DNA from: Chitinophaga pinensis
GTDB lineage: Bacteria; Bacteroidota; Bacteroidia; Flavobacteriales_D; Crocinitomicaceae
NCBI GenBank assembly: GCA_945897765.1
Contig: CAMDGP010000010.1
Location: 1 to 21,679 of the forward strand
Direction of reading: 5' to 3'
Length of the DNA: 21,679 nt
Part shown: piece after piece, positions 1 to 8,960 of the stretch
Position numbering within the stretch: position 1 is the first letter of the stretch
Layout of the letters: each line of letters begins with the position of its first letter
Translations under genes and position numbers: made by a program
The notes under the pieces: generated by a model
Told to the model about the DNA's origin: nothing
Seen by the model: the letters and a program-made list of their open reading frames with translations, nothing else
Database searches by the model: none

Positions 1-589
1 TATTGCTAGAATCGGAAATATTGCAAAAGAAAAGGATGTAGTTTTCTTTTGTGATGCCACTCAAGCGGTAGGAAAAGTAGAGGTTGATATTGTGAAGGAT
101 CAAATTGATATGCTCTGTTTTTCTGGACATAAAATGAACGGACCGAAAGGAGTAGGAGCATTGTATATTAAAAATGGGATAAAAGTAAACCCAATCATAC
201 ATGGTGGTGGACAGGAAATGGGTCTGCGAGGCGGAACTTACAATACGCCTTTAATTGTTGGATTAGGGGAATCATCTAGAATTGCTAAAGAAGAAATGAT
301 TAATAATGTCATTTCCCTATCAAATAAACGCAAAGAAATCTCACATTTTTACGAATCCAATAATATTGGAACCGTGAATTTTAAGGATGCTCCTACTGCC
401 CCGCACATTATAAGTATTACCTTGGAAAATCAAGAGGCTGAAGACTATTTATTACTGCAGTCCAAGGAATTGGTTGCATCGACCGGAAGTGCTTGTAGTT
501 CGAGTATTGTAGAGAAGAGTCATGTGATTCAAGCGCTTTACAAGGACTTTGAAGTGAAAGAATTAATAAGAATTTCTTTTAGTAGATGA
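1..589 (+). CDS. sspA: Cysteine desulfurase, SspA/DndA/IscS-type, 5' end outside the window
   Basis: This is a PLP-dependent enzyme that takes sulfur from cysteine and passes it on as a persulfide; beside sspBCD it is the likely sulfur donor for DNA phosphorothioation. The frame is open from base 2 with no start in the window. Visible hallmarks are FCDATQAVGK, the PLP-lysine motif SGHKMNGPKG, the GGGQEMGLRGGT loop, and the catalytic-cysteine loop STGSACSSS. The fold motifs are intact, but the protein stops right after IRISFSR, where relatives usually carry a further C-terminal helical segment, so it looks short at the C-terminus. The stop overlaps the next start as ATGA (586-589), which suggests translational coupling. 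It could be a general IscS/NifS enzyme, but the location argues for a dedicated system enzyme. The symbol follows the phosphorothioation nomenclature, not stringent starvation protein A. Confidence 0.88.
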   Translation, partial: IARIGNIAKEKDVVFFCDATQAVGKVEVDIVKDQIDMLCFSGHKMNGPKGVGALYIKNGIKVNPIIHGGGQEMGLRGGTYNTPLIVGLGESSRIAKEEMINNVISLSNKRKEISHFYESNNIGTVNFKDAPTAPHIISITLENQEAEDYLLLQSKELVASTGSACSSSIVEKSHVIQALYKDFEVKELIRISFSR

Positions 590-1512
590 GCCCAACTCCT
601 TCAGAATCAGTTTTAATATTAAGAATATTAGACGCTCTTTCAGATAGTGGCAAAACCGCTCTTGGAATTTCAAATTATATTAAAGCAAAATTCTATAGAG
701 TTGAAACCTCACATGAGATTACAATCGTTATCAGAAAATATTTACTTGACGAAAAGGTTATGTTTGAACCATTTTATGGTGTATATCGATTGAAATATAA
801 ATTAAATTCTAAAAAAAAGGAAAAAGTAGCATCTAAGAAGCGAGATAAATTCGACTTTAAGAATAAAGGTAATTTTCCAAAAGTCGAAATTAAATCACCT
901 GCAGAATTAAATTACCCTGAAATTCAAATACCTCAAAATGTAAGTTTTCTTAATGAATTATATAAAAGTAGAGAGAGATTGATGTTATTGCCAGTGCAAG
1001 AGCGACTGACTACACGTAAACTAGAAATCATAGAAATTATTGCGGAAATTGAAGGCATTAAACCTTTAGCAATTTCGGAATTATCACAATTAGATTACAA
1101 TATTCGAGCTATAGTAATTCGTGAACTTGTTCCATCGTTAAAAACTGAATTAAGAAAAGTTGTTTTTGAAGAAGGTAAGAATCAAAATAGTAAAATAGAA
1201 TCTGAAGAACTTGAAGAGGACTATGATACTAAGATTGAATTTGTTGATGTTGAAGAGGAAATTGTTGACATTCAGACAACGGTAAAATTTGAAAATGAAA
1301 TTTTTGAAAAGAAAGAATTCCAAGAAACGGTTATTGAAAATGAACAATTAAGTGAGGGTGCAGAAACCAATGTAAACTTTGACATGGAATTCATCCCGGT
1401 TGAAAGTGTAATCAAATTGATTATTGAAGAAAAAATAAGGTTAGGAAAGCTTGATGGTAATTTATTGGCAGAGAATATTATGTTTAGAATTAAAAAAGGG
1501 AAATGGGATTAA
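586..1512 (+). CDS. Uncharacterised protein with linker-histone-like winged helix and Lys-rich tract (candidate SspF position)
   Basis: A 308-residue protein I cannot assign to a named family with certainty. Residues about 7-72 read as a winged helix and resemble the globular domain of linker histones H1/H5: a first helix, then TALGISNYIKAKFYRVET, an IRKYLL recognition-like helix, and a closing FYGVYRLKYKL wing. A basic stretch (73-95, rich in KKK, KR and KDK) follows at once, as in linker histones. Residues about 119-194 look helical, 203-265 are strongly acidic, and 266-308 form another helical, basic tail. No catalytic motif is seen. The start overlaps the sspA stop by four bases, and its end overlaps the helicase by ten, so it belongs to the same operon. 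Inference: a DNA-binding or adaptor subunit for the helicase and GHKL ATPase. Confidence is high that it is a gene, low on function. Confidence 0.8.
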   Translation: MSPTPSESVLILRILDALSDSGKTALGISNYIKAKFYRVETSHEITIVIRKYLLDEKVMFEPFYGVYRLKYKLNSKKKEKVASKKRDKFDFKNKGNFPKVEIKSPAELNYPEIQIPQNVSFLNELYKSRERLMLLPVQERLTTRKLEIIEIIAEIEGIKPLAISELSQLDYNIRAIVIRELVPSLKTELRKVVFEEGKNQNSKIESEELEEDYDTKIEFVDVEEEIVDIQTTVKFENEIFEKKEFQETVIENEQLSEGAETNVNFDMEFIPVESVIKLIIEEKIRLGKLDGNLLAENIMFRIKKGKWD

Positions 1513-3050
1513 AAGAGCTTGTTAAAAATCTAGATTCTTATACAAAAACAGAGTTGCTTGGTCCGGAAACCACAAAGATTTTGCGTTTAACGTTTTCAAA
1601 TTCTGATTTCGATACTTTAGAAAATTCTATTGTGAATGAAGCGCTTTTGATTCAAAAGGGGGGCGAACTTGTTCGAAATAAAAATTTAAGAGTAAAATTA
1701 CTTGATTCATTTAAAAAAGAATCGCTTTTAAGTATGGGTTTTAGTTCATATAGCGATGCTTGGGATAGATACCAGAATCTTGATAATTTTAAAAATGATT
1801 TTCAAATTGAGCCAGAATATTTAATTGAAAAACCAGTTGAGACACGTAATTCCTATGAAGAAATAGAAGCTGTTCATAATGAAATGAGGAAAATCACATC
1901 CTTTCCTCACTCTTATCAAAAACGTTTGAAAGACAAAATCTTAAATAGATTGTTGGATTCTTCCCAAGAAAAAATATTAGCAAGTCTTCCAACCGGTGCT
2001 GGTAAAACGGTTCTTGGAATGGAATTGATTATTGATTTAATAAGAATTTCACAATTATTCAATCATAAAAAAACAAATATTTTATGGATGGTTTCGTCTA
2101 AAGAACTTGCCGAACAATCCTTTCAATCATTTAAAAAATACTGGACAATAAAAGGAGATCAAAAAGTTAAATGTCAACGTTTTTTCGGCGGCTTTGATTC
2201 AATTCACATCTCAGAATTTCCTCAAATTACTTTTGCGACATTCGATTTGTTTGTTTCGAGATTAAAATCACCAGAGTTATTGAATTTATTAAGTAAAACA
2301 GATTTTATGTTCATAGATGAAGCCCATCAATCTGATGCTTTTACCTATGAAAAAGTTATGCTAGCATATCAAAATGGCAATTCCAAATATAGAATTATCG
2401 GTTTGACTGCTACACCGTTCCGTTCAAATGATTCTGATCAAAACAATTTTAAGCAGAAGTTTAATACGCTTTACCAGTTAACAGATGATAATAATGTTGT
2501 TGTTGATAGCCCGATTGAATACTTAATCGAAAGGGAATTTTTATCTCACGTAAAATTTAATATTTTAAGTAATTCAGAAGGACATGTTTCCGAAGCGGAA
2601 TTTTTTCGAACACTTAATAAATCTGTAGCTGATGAATGTAAACTATTGATTGAGAAAAATCAGAATACGATCATTTTTGCTCGTTCAAAATCCCATGCGG
2701 TGGCCTTATCTATATACCTTAGTAAATTAGGTTTGAAGAATGGCCTAATCATCGGTGAAACACCAGATATAACTCGAAAACAATTACTCAGTGACTTTGC
2801 CGACAAAGAAAAAGAACTGAACATATTAATTAACCATTTAATTCTATCCACTGGTATTGATGTGCCAGGAATGAATTCAATAATGGTTTTAGGTGAAATT
2901 GATTCCCCAAGTTTGGGTCTGCAAATCTTGGGTAGGGCAATGAGAGGTCCAAAAAATGGAGGAAATAAGGAAAATACCATTTATCTTACGAAACAAAATT
3001 ATACGCGATTGAGCGATTACAAACTATTAGAAACAACTGTTTTAAACTAA
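1503..3050 (+). CDS. SF2 DEAD/DEAH-box helicase of the phosphorothioation-linked module
   Basis: A 515-residue superfamily 2 DNA helicase/translocase. Residues 1-130 are an unrecognised N-terminal domain. Then come a Q-like SYQKRLKD stretch (137-144), Walker A PTGAGKT (163-169), Walker B DEAH (272-275), motif III-like LTATP (301-305), TGIDVPG (450-456) and motif VI QILGRAMRG (474-482), so both RecA-like lobes appear complete. It resembles the ResIII/SSL2 group used by restriction and defence systems. The start lies ten bases inside the preceding gene, and only four bases separate its stop from the GHKL ATPase. Inference: it supplies ATP-driven unwinding or translocation for a restriction complex acting on non-phosphorothioated DNA. 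Similarity to SspG or DndH is possible, but I could not check which. Confidence 0.88.
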   Translation: MGLKELVKNLDSYTKTELLGPETTKILRLTFSNSDFDTLENSIVNEALLIQKGGELVRNKNLRVKLLDSFKKESLLSMGFSSYSDAWDRYQNLDNFKNDFQIEPEYLIEKPVETRNSYEEIEAVHNEMRKITSFPHSYQKRLKDKILNRLLDSSQEKILASLPTGAGKTVLGMELIIDLIRISQLFNHKKTNILWMVSSKELAEQSFQSFKKYWTIKGDQKVKCQRFFGGFDSIHISEFPQITFATFDLFVSRLKSPELLNLLSKTDFMFIDEAHQSDAFTYEKVMLAYQNGNSKYRIIGLTATPFRSNDSDQNNFKQKFNTLYQLTDDNNVVVDSPIEYLIEREFLSHVKFNILSNSEGHVSEAEFFRTLNKSVADECKLLIEKNQNTIIFARSKSHAVALSIYLSKLGLKNGLIIGETPDITRKQLLSDFADKEKELNILINHLILSTGIDVPGMNSIMVLGEIDSPSLGLQILGRAMRGPKNGGNKENTIYLTKQNYTRLSDYKLLETTVLN

Positions 3051-3054
3051 AGAA

Positions 3055-4956
3055 ATGAATCAATTATACGGAGTTAAATACCTAGAGAACCAAAGAAGTT
3101 CTGCATATAAATCGACAGTTTACGCAATGGCTGAAATCGTTGATAATTCAGTTGATGCAAAAGCTTCCGAACTAAACATTGTCTTTAGCGAAAAGGAGGA
3201 TTTTAGTGGGCAGCGTAAGAGATATTCGTTAGAACGAATCATTTTTACAGATAACGGTAGTGGAATGACCGAAGAACGGCTCAATGGATGTTTAACTTTT
3301 GCTGAAGGTTCTGGAAAAAATGATGCGCGAATTGGTTCGTTTGGTGTTGGTTTACCAAATTCATCTATTAGTGTTTGTAGAAGAGTGGAAGTTTATTCTC
3401 GAATAAATGATTCTTCATGGAAGTACGTTTGTCTTGATTTGGATGAACAACAAAATAGAATTGAACCAGGTTATGATTTAGCTATCGAAAAAACACCTTA
3501 TTTTTCAGATTACAAAATCCCAGAAAATTCAAAAACGATTATAATATGGTCTAAATTAGACCGTCTGGACGTTGCACGATCAAGGACTCTCGCTGAGAGG
3601 GCAAATAAACTTCTCGGGAGAATTTATAGATATAAATTTCAAGAAGGACTTACAATAAATCTCATTGAAACTAATTTAACAGATGGATTAGTAAAGTTTA
3701 ATAATAAAGTTATTCCATATGATCCTCTTTTTATCATGGAAGAGGAAAATTTTATGACATCTCTCATTTGGTATTCAGCAGAAAATGAAGATTCCAATGG
3801 AAAAACACCTGAGTTAGCTCATCTCCCAGAGTTTAATTCAATTTTTTATTACAAAAAATATATCGAAGGATGTCCAAGAAATATGAATAGGCCATTGTTT
3901 CAGAAATTAGATAATTATTGGGATGTATCTCATGAAACTACATTTGGAGGAGATAAGAAATTTAAATGGTCAATTAGAGCATCATATGCTTATAGTGAGA
4001 TTAAGAATCCAGGTGTGAGAAATGGAGGAGGAACTAAAATAGGATTGGAAATAGGTAAAAAAATGAATGGTGACGCTCATTTTCCAAGCGGTAATGTTTG
4101 TTTTGTTAGAGCGGGTAGAGAAATCGATAGTGGTAACTTTGGATTATACACAGTAACCGACGAGAAAAATCGTTTTTGGACAATTGAGATTCACTTTGAC
4201 AGTGATCTAGATGATTTAATGGGCTTGAGTAATGATAAGCAAAGTGTGAAATTTAAGGCAATCAACAGATCCGATTTGCCCGATATGGATGAATTAGTTC
4301 TTAATAAATCCCTTGGTGCGCAACGCGAAGTTCTTTGGAGTGAAATGACCGAAAAGCTTAAAAGAGCGATAAAAGAAATGAGGCAATATCTGGCTAATTA
4401 TGCATCGCAGTTTATTGAATTGGAAAAAAGTTTCAAGAATTCAAATGGTGCGGTAGGACAGTCTTTACCAACGGTGGAACCCGCCGTTATGAATGTTATT
4501 CCACGAGGTTCTCAATGGACGGATTTTCAAAAGTCCGAAGTTGTAGATTTCTTGAAAGACAGGTTTATGCATATTCCTACAGAGAGTATTGAAACTCAAG
4601 TAAATCAATTTTCGGAAGGCCTTACAAAAACAATTGTATTGTATGCTCCTAATCAAACAGGAAAATTATTCGAACTTACTGAAAAACAAGGCAAATTAAT
4701 TACGCTTATTAATACAAATCATCAGTATTACAAAAAAGTTCTAGAGCCACTTAAAAGTGACTCTAGGTTGAAGATTTTCGCTATTTCAATAGAACTTCTT
4801 ATTTCTTCGTTTTCTTTGGAAATGGATCGTCTTATTCTGGATAATGAGGATAAATATGAAGAGCCTTTAAATCGATTTTTAATTCAAGTTTCTTCTAGAT
4901 TAGAGGAGTTTATAAATGATTCAAATTTGAGAATAGAGTTTAGTGAAGAGGATTAA
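3055..4956 (+). CDS. GHKL (HSP90/MutL/MORC-like) ATPase of the phosphorothioation-linked module
   Basis: A 633-residue protein with an N-terminal Bergerat-fold ATPase. The N-box is ...AEIVDNSVDA (E27, N31), G1 is DNGSGM (66-71), and G2 is RIGSFGVGLPNSS (92-104). All three ATP-contact motifs are intact. The rest, about 450 residues, probably includes a transducer-like domain and a helical C-terminal region (about 420-633), with no nuclease motif I recognise. Such ATPases are known in MutL, Hsp90, topoisomerase VI and MORC, and in prokaryotic paraMORC proteins tied to restriction systems. It follows the helicase by four bases as the last gene of this tight operon. Inference: an ATP-driven DNA clamp or switch that works with the helicase; the SspH slot is a possible equivalent, unverified. 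The start codon is chosen because it sits just after the upstream stop and the N-terminus fits the family. Confidence 0.85.
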   Translation: MNQLYGVKYLENQRSSAYKSTVYAMAEIVDNSVDAKASELNIVFSEKEDFSGQRKRYSLERIIFTDNGSGMTEERLNGCLTFAEGSGKNDARIGSFGVGLPNSSISVCRRVEVYSRINDSSWKYVCLDLDEQQNRIEPGYDLAIEKTPYFSDYKIPENSKTIIIWSKLDRLDVARSRTLAERANKLLGRIYRYKFQEGLTINLIETNLTDGLVKFNNKVIPYDPLFIMEEENFMTSLIWYSAENEDSNGKTPELAHLPEFNSIFYYKKYIEGCPRNMNRPLFQKLDNYWDVSHETTFGGDKKFKWSIRASYAYSEIKNPGVRNGGGTKIGLEIGKKMNGDAHFPSGNVCFVRAGREIDSGNFGLYTVTDEKNRFWTIEIHFDSDLDDLMGLSNDKQSVKFKAINRSDLPDMDELVLNKSLGAQREVLWSEMTEKLKRAIKEMRQYLANYASQFIELEKSFKNSNGAVGQSLPTVEPAVMNVIPRGSQWTDFQKSEVVDFLKDRFMHIPTESIETQVNQFSEGLTKTIVLYAPNQTGKLFELTEKQGKLITLINTNHQYYKKVLEPLKSDSRLKIFAISIELLISSFSLEMDRLILDNEDKYEEPLNRFLIQVSSRLEEFINDSNLRIEFSEED

Positions 4957-5133
4957 AATGATTAGTGAATTATTTCTTCATTTGAAAACCTATTTAATAA
5001 AAAGGAATTAGCATATTTATTTTTCAATACTTAAACAAAACAAAAAAATGTAAAGAATTGATTAAATCTCTAATAATTACTAGGAATTCGTAAGTCAATA
5101 CAGATTTATTATCGTATCTTTAAAATATAACTT

Positions 5134-5148
5134 GAAAAATAATTTTTC
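5134..5148. promoter_or_regulatory. Perfect short palindrome directly before the GIY-YIG start
   Basis: The bases GAAAAAT-A-ATTTTTC form a perfect 7-bp inverted repeat with a one-base centre, ending at the base before the start codon at 5149. It overlaps the region a ribosome would bind, so a protein bound to DNA or RNA here could block expression of the GIY-YIG/DGQHR pair. It is AT-only apart from its outer G and C, so chance is a real alternative. A weak TATCTTTA box lies about 25 bases further upstream. Confidence 0.3.
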
Positions 5149-5802
5149 ATGAAAGGATTATTGTCCACTATTATCAGCAAATATTCGATTGTGGATTTTG
5201 CCAAAAATTCGACTAGTTTCAATACAATTAAATCGGGTCTATATATTTGGTATTATCCATTAAAGTTTAATGCACGTAATCAAGATTCACTAAACGAAAT
5301 GTTTTCCAACTTCTACAAAAATGAATTCGTTACTTTTTCTAATCAAACTTTTTTAAAAGTTGAAGATAAAAGAAAAAAATTGGAGTCTTTTCAAATTAAC
5401 ACAAAAATTGATAATCCAATTCAAATTGAACTGACTGCATTAGCTGATAATGAAAAATTAAATGAAAAGATTATGGATTTAATGTTGTCATTGAGTATAA
5501 TTGGAACACCTCTTTACATTGGGAAAAGCACACCTAGGGATGAAGAAAGTTCCAGAAATCTTGCCAATCGAATAAAGGAACATTTAGATGGAAGGAGTGA
5601 TTTTGCAAAAGAGATTTTCAGTAGAGATAAGGATATTGACATTAACAACTTGGTTGTTTGGGCAATAGATGTTTCTGATTTTGATAAGAGTGTTTTTAAT
5701 AGTTATTTTGAAACAAATAAAATAGATTTGGCTAATTTTATTGAAATACATTTGATTAATATTTTAAAACCAATTTACAATATAGACTATGGGAAGAAAT
5801 GA
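5149..5802 (+). CDS. GIY-YIG domain protein paired with the DGQHR protein
   Basis: A 217-residue protein whose reading shows a split GIY-YIG nuclease core: GLYIWYY (30-36), PLYIGKS (121-127), then R141 and H145 in NRIKEHL, and a C-terminal FIEIHLINILKPIYN with the expected metal-binding Glu (E199) and terminal Asn. Between the first two motifs sits an insert of about 85 residues, longer than in minimal GIY-YIG domains. All the residues typical of catalysis appear present, so it may cut DNA. Its last 14 bases overlap the start of the DGQHR gene. A 192-base gap separates it from the helicase/GHKL operon, so it may have its own promoter. Inference: an extra effector or nicking enzyme of the island. 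Confidence 0.8.
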   Translation: MKGLLSTIISKYSIVDFAKNSTSFNTIKSGLYIWYYPLKFNARNQDSLNEMFSNFYKNEFVTFSNQTFLKVEDKRKKLESFQINTKIDNPIQIELTALADNEKLNEKIMDLMLSLSIIGTPLYIGKSTPRDEESSRNLANRIKEHLDGRSDFAKEIFSRDKDIDINNLVVWAIDVSDFDKSVFNSYFETNKIDLANFIEIHLINILKPIYNIDYGKK

Positions 5803-8050
5803 AAGAGGAGCTGTTTCAACTTTATCGCGGAATTTTTCAGCAGATTATGAATTCCAAGCTGTTGAATACAACTGGTTAAATCCAGGATTAAATAGAGAAT
5901 ATGAAATTCATTCCAATTTAGTTGTGGCAAACTACAGCACGATTAAGGATGATATTAGAGTTTTTAATGATTTAAAAGGTTATAAAGATCTTGGTTTTGA
6001 GTTGATCATACAAAGACAATATGACGAGGTAAGAATTGAAGCAGACATTGTTAAGAATTATCTAAACGTCTCATCTAAATTACATTTTTTCCCTCCATTA
6101 ACAATTGCTTTAATTCCCAAAGAATACTCTTCAGGAGCACCGTTAAAATCAAAATATGTCCCTTTGCAACCAACACCTAATGATTTTGGAAAAATTAGTC
6201 GTGTGGTTGGAGAAGATTATATTACCGAGACTCATTTTTGGCAAGATGATAAAGATGATACTATTTTCAAAGAACTCGAAAGTCGAATTGCCAATGAAGA
6301 AAATATAAATGATTGGCCATCTAGAAATGGGACTCTAAGGTGGGATAAAAACTATTACAACGCTGTGATAATTGATGGTCAACATCGATATATTGCGCTC
6401 AAAAAATGGATAGAAACGCAATACGGAGAAAATACTAATAATTGCTATATACCGTTAAATTTCATTTTGTTATTTCCCAAAATTGGATGTTCAATTACAA
6501 ATTCAGACCTTGTTCAGGCTGCAAGAGAAGTTTTTATTGACATAAATAAAAACGCACAAGAAGTATCCCTAACAAGACAAATATTGCTTGATGACCGAGA
6601 TTTAAAAATGTGTATGGCAAGGGAGAGTATTCGGCAATACAACAAACTACTATCTGCGCCCTTATATGATTGGCAAGAATTTGATTATATAAACAGGAAG
6701 TTCAAATTCTTAAAGCGCATTCCACAAGAGTGTATTTCTTGGAATTTAGATTTGAGTTTTAGTAATAAAGAGAATGGTTTAAAATTGAAATCAAATCAAA
6801 TTACCTCTACAACAATAATTTACAGTATTATTCGTGATTTCATTATGTCACCTGGGAAAAATGAAGATATCTTTACACGATTCGAAAGTGTTCTTGAGAT
6901 TCAATCCTACGATAGTACTGATCCTGAAGAAAACAACATTTTACAGAAAATACATAAAAAGAAAAAAGCCTATACTGAACAGCGAGAAGAGATTATTAAA
7001 GAACTAAATGAAAAGAGAAAAGAGCACATAGATGTTTATGGCGATGATGAAGATTTTAAATTTAACGATACACCTTATGAAAGAAAATTAAATTCTCTCG
7101 ATTCAAAAGCTCTAGATTTTGATAAACAAGTCAATGATTACTTGATATCTATATTCTTTAACAGTTCTGGTCATGGAAAATTTCTAACAAGATTTTATAC
7201 AATGTTTACGCCATACCAAAAAATAATTGAAACAATTGAACCATTTACAAAAGCTGGCAAAGACGACTACAAGCAAGTCATAGAAACTTTGATTGACCCT
7301 CCGAAAGAAAGGGATATTATTATTCCAGAATCAACTTCAGATGAAGTGCGGGATGAGTTCAAAAGTTTACTAGAGAATTTAGGTCAAATAAGAGCTGAAA
7401 ATGAAGATGTAATAAAAAATATCGTTTTTCAAAAAGCGGTATTAAGTAATATACCACATTACATAAACACGATTAAACACCTTGATGGTATTTCAACAAA
7501 TGATGAACGAATTAGCAAGTTTTTAATTCACCTAAATGAATTATTGGAGTTAGGAGTTCTTAATCGTAAAGCATTTATTGTAACATTCAATGAATCTGAA
7601 ATAAACAAAGATAATTTTTTACATCATTGTACCCAAGTATCTTTTTCGGGATATTCCTCAATGAAACCCTGGGATGGTATTTGGAATAATGTTATGGGTG
7701 AAATTTTGTATAGAGATTCTGATGCTTTAAAAATTGGACATTTATTGAATATTCTTATTTGTGCACTTTATCAACCAGACATGTCCATTTCGGATTTGAA
7801 AAATAACACCTTCTTTTTAGAATCAATGAAGAAAGTAACAGATTCATATTTTTCGTTTTATTTAAATAAAATAAAAAATCATTATGATTATTCTACTCAA
7901 ACTGAAGTATTTGATAAAATATTCATTGAAACTTCTGGTATTACCAAACGGGAATCATTGAGAAATGAGTGTTCTCGGTTAATTGAATCAACGATTGAGA
8001 TAATACGAATATCAAGAAATAAAAAAAGACTTTCGGAAAACCATACTTAA
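5789..8050 (+). CDS. DGQHR-domain protein, large DndB-like
   Basis: A 753-residue protein carrying the signature VIIDGQHR at 193-200, followed by REVFIDINKNAQEVSLTRQILLDD, the conserved continuation of DGQHR domains. DndB, the best-studied member, represses dnd operons and is about half this length. Here the extra length is C-terminal: residues about 310-460 include a charged, probably coiled-coil stretch (QKIHKKKKAYTEQREEIIKE), and 480-753 form a helical region without recognised motifs. It overlaps the GIY-YIG gene by 14 bases, so the two are coupled. Inference: it senses DNA state or phosphorothioation and either controls the island's genes or guides the GIY-YIG partner. The DGQHR assignment is firm; the role is not. 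Confidence 0.85.
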   Translation: MGRNERGAVSTLSRNFSADYEFQAVEYNWLNPGLNREYEIHSNLVVANYSTIKDDIRVFNDLKGYKDLGFELIIQRQYDEVRIEADIVKNYLNVSSKLHFFPPLTIALIPKEYSSGAPLKSKYVPLQPTPNDFGKISRVVGEDYITETHFWQDDKDDTIFKELESRIANEENINDWPSRNGTLRWDKNYYNAVIIDGQHRYIALKKWIETQYGENTNNCYIPLNFILLFPKIGCSITNSDLVQAAREVFIDINKNAQEVSLTRQILLDDRDLKMCMARESIRQYNKLLSAPLYDWQEFDYINRKFKFLKRIPQECISWNLDLSFSNKENGLKLKSNQITSTTIIYSIIRDFIMSPGKNEDIFTRFESVLEIQSYDSTDPEENNILQKIHKKKKAYTEQREEIIKELNEKRKEHIDVYGDDEDFKFNDTPYERKLNSLDSKALDFDKQVNDYLISIFFNSSGHGKFLTRFYTMFTPYQKIIETIEPFTKAGKDDYKQVIETLIDPPKERDIIIPESTSDEVRDEFKSLLENLGQIRAENEDVIKNIVFQKAVLSNIPHYINTIKHLDGISTNDERISKFLIHLNELLELGVLNRKAFIVTFNESEINKDNFLHHCTQVSFSGYSSMKPWDGIWNNVMGEILYRDSDALKIGHLLNILICALYQPDMSISDLKNNTFFLESMKKVTDSYFSFYLNKIKNHYDYSTQTEVFDKIFIETSGITKRESLRNECSRLIESTIEIIRISRNKKRLSENHT

Positions 8051-8278
8051 CTGATTATCGAGTGTAAGCATTGTATTGAAAATAAATTCCTTAACCTAAA
8101 TCAATGGCCAAAATAATTTCTTGTGTTTAAAGAAATAAATTGAGAAGCACCATGTACAGAAATAGATAATAATTGTGTTTTAGTGTCTAGATTTTGTTCA
8201 ATGTATTTTATCAACTAGACTTTCAGGTTACTAAAATGGAATAAAACTTTACTTATGTTGATTTGAAAGAAAGTTACT

Positions 8279-8941
8279 TTAATTAATTTCATCAATAATT
8301 TTTTTCAAGAGATTATTTGCTTCAAGATCATTAGGATTGAAATTAATGTATGACTTGAGGTAATATAAAGCCATGGGTATATTTTTCTCCCAAACTGTAT
8401 TTCCTAGAAAAAGGGCTTCTGAAACCAAAAACATGGAATCAACATGATCTAAATCAGCTGCTTTCAAAAAACAATCATAAGCTTCAATTATCTGCTCTTC
8501 TGAATTTAGAATTACACCAAGATAAAATAAAGATTTAGCGGAATCCAAATTTGCAGCTTGTTTAAAATATTCTTTGGCTCTAACTCGATCTCTATCAACG
8601 CCGATGCCATGTTCATACATTTCACCGAGGTGATGACATGCATCGGTAGATCCTTCATTTGCTGCATATTTATACAATGCAATCGCAGTACTTAACTCTT
8701 TAAGAATAATTGTAGATTTATTTTCAATATTTACGTCAGAAAAGCAAGCGCCAAATTCATAACAACTTGCCAATTGAAAAATCGCATCGATGTCACCTGC
8801 AATAGATAATTCAAACATTAAATTGAATATTTTCAAATCTTGAATTGTAGTGTGTGAGTTTGACTTTATTTCACCAATAACATATCCACAGGTAATTTCA
8901 CCAACAATTTTATTTTTAAAAATTACTTCATTTAGATTCAT
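8279..8941 (-). CDS. Sel1-repeat (SLR) protein at the 3' side of sspBCD
   Basis: A 220-residue protein made of helical Sel1-like tetratricopeptide-type repeats. Clear units are seen around residues 85-115 (AIALYKYAANEGSTDACHHL then GEMYEHGIGV) and 119-148 (RAKEYFKQAANLDSAKSLFYLG), with weaker ones at 44-65 and 152-200. No signal peptide or membrane segment is evident, so it should be cytoplasmic. Such repeats scaffold protein-protein contacts. It reads in the same direction as sspBCD, 100 bases downstream, with an inverted repeat just before its start, so it may be co-transcribed or separately controlled. Its end faces the end of the DGQHR gene across a 228-base convergent spacer. Function is unknown. 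Confidence 0.72.
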   Translation of the reverse strand: MNLNEVIFKNKIVGEITCGYVIGEIKSNSHTTIQDLKIFNLMFELSIAGDIDAIFQLASCYEFGACFSDVNIENKSTIILKELSTAIALYKYAANEGSTDACHHLGEMYEHGIGVDRDRVRAKEYFKQAANLDSAKSLFYLGVILNSEEQIIEAYDCFLKAADLDHVDSMFLVSEALFLGNTVWEKNIPMALYYLKSYINFNPNDLEANNLLKKIIDEIN

Positions 8942-8960
8942 TTCAAAATTAATTTTTCGC

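Noticed and set aside
560..660. A frameshift joining the cysteine desulfurase to the following protein
   Set aside because: The next frame starts with an ATG in a classic ATGA overlap, its first helix belongs to a complete winged helix, and no slippery sequence is present.
4958..5011. A 17-codon frame after the GHKL ATPase
   Set aside because: Too short, no recognisable features, and in an AT-rich spacer where such frames are expected.
8185..8220. GTCTAG/CTAGAC inverted pair between the DGQHR and Sel1 genes as a terminator
   Set aside because: Only six base pairs, a 24-base loop and no U-run.
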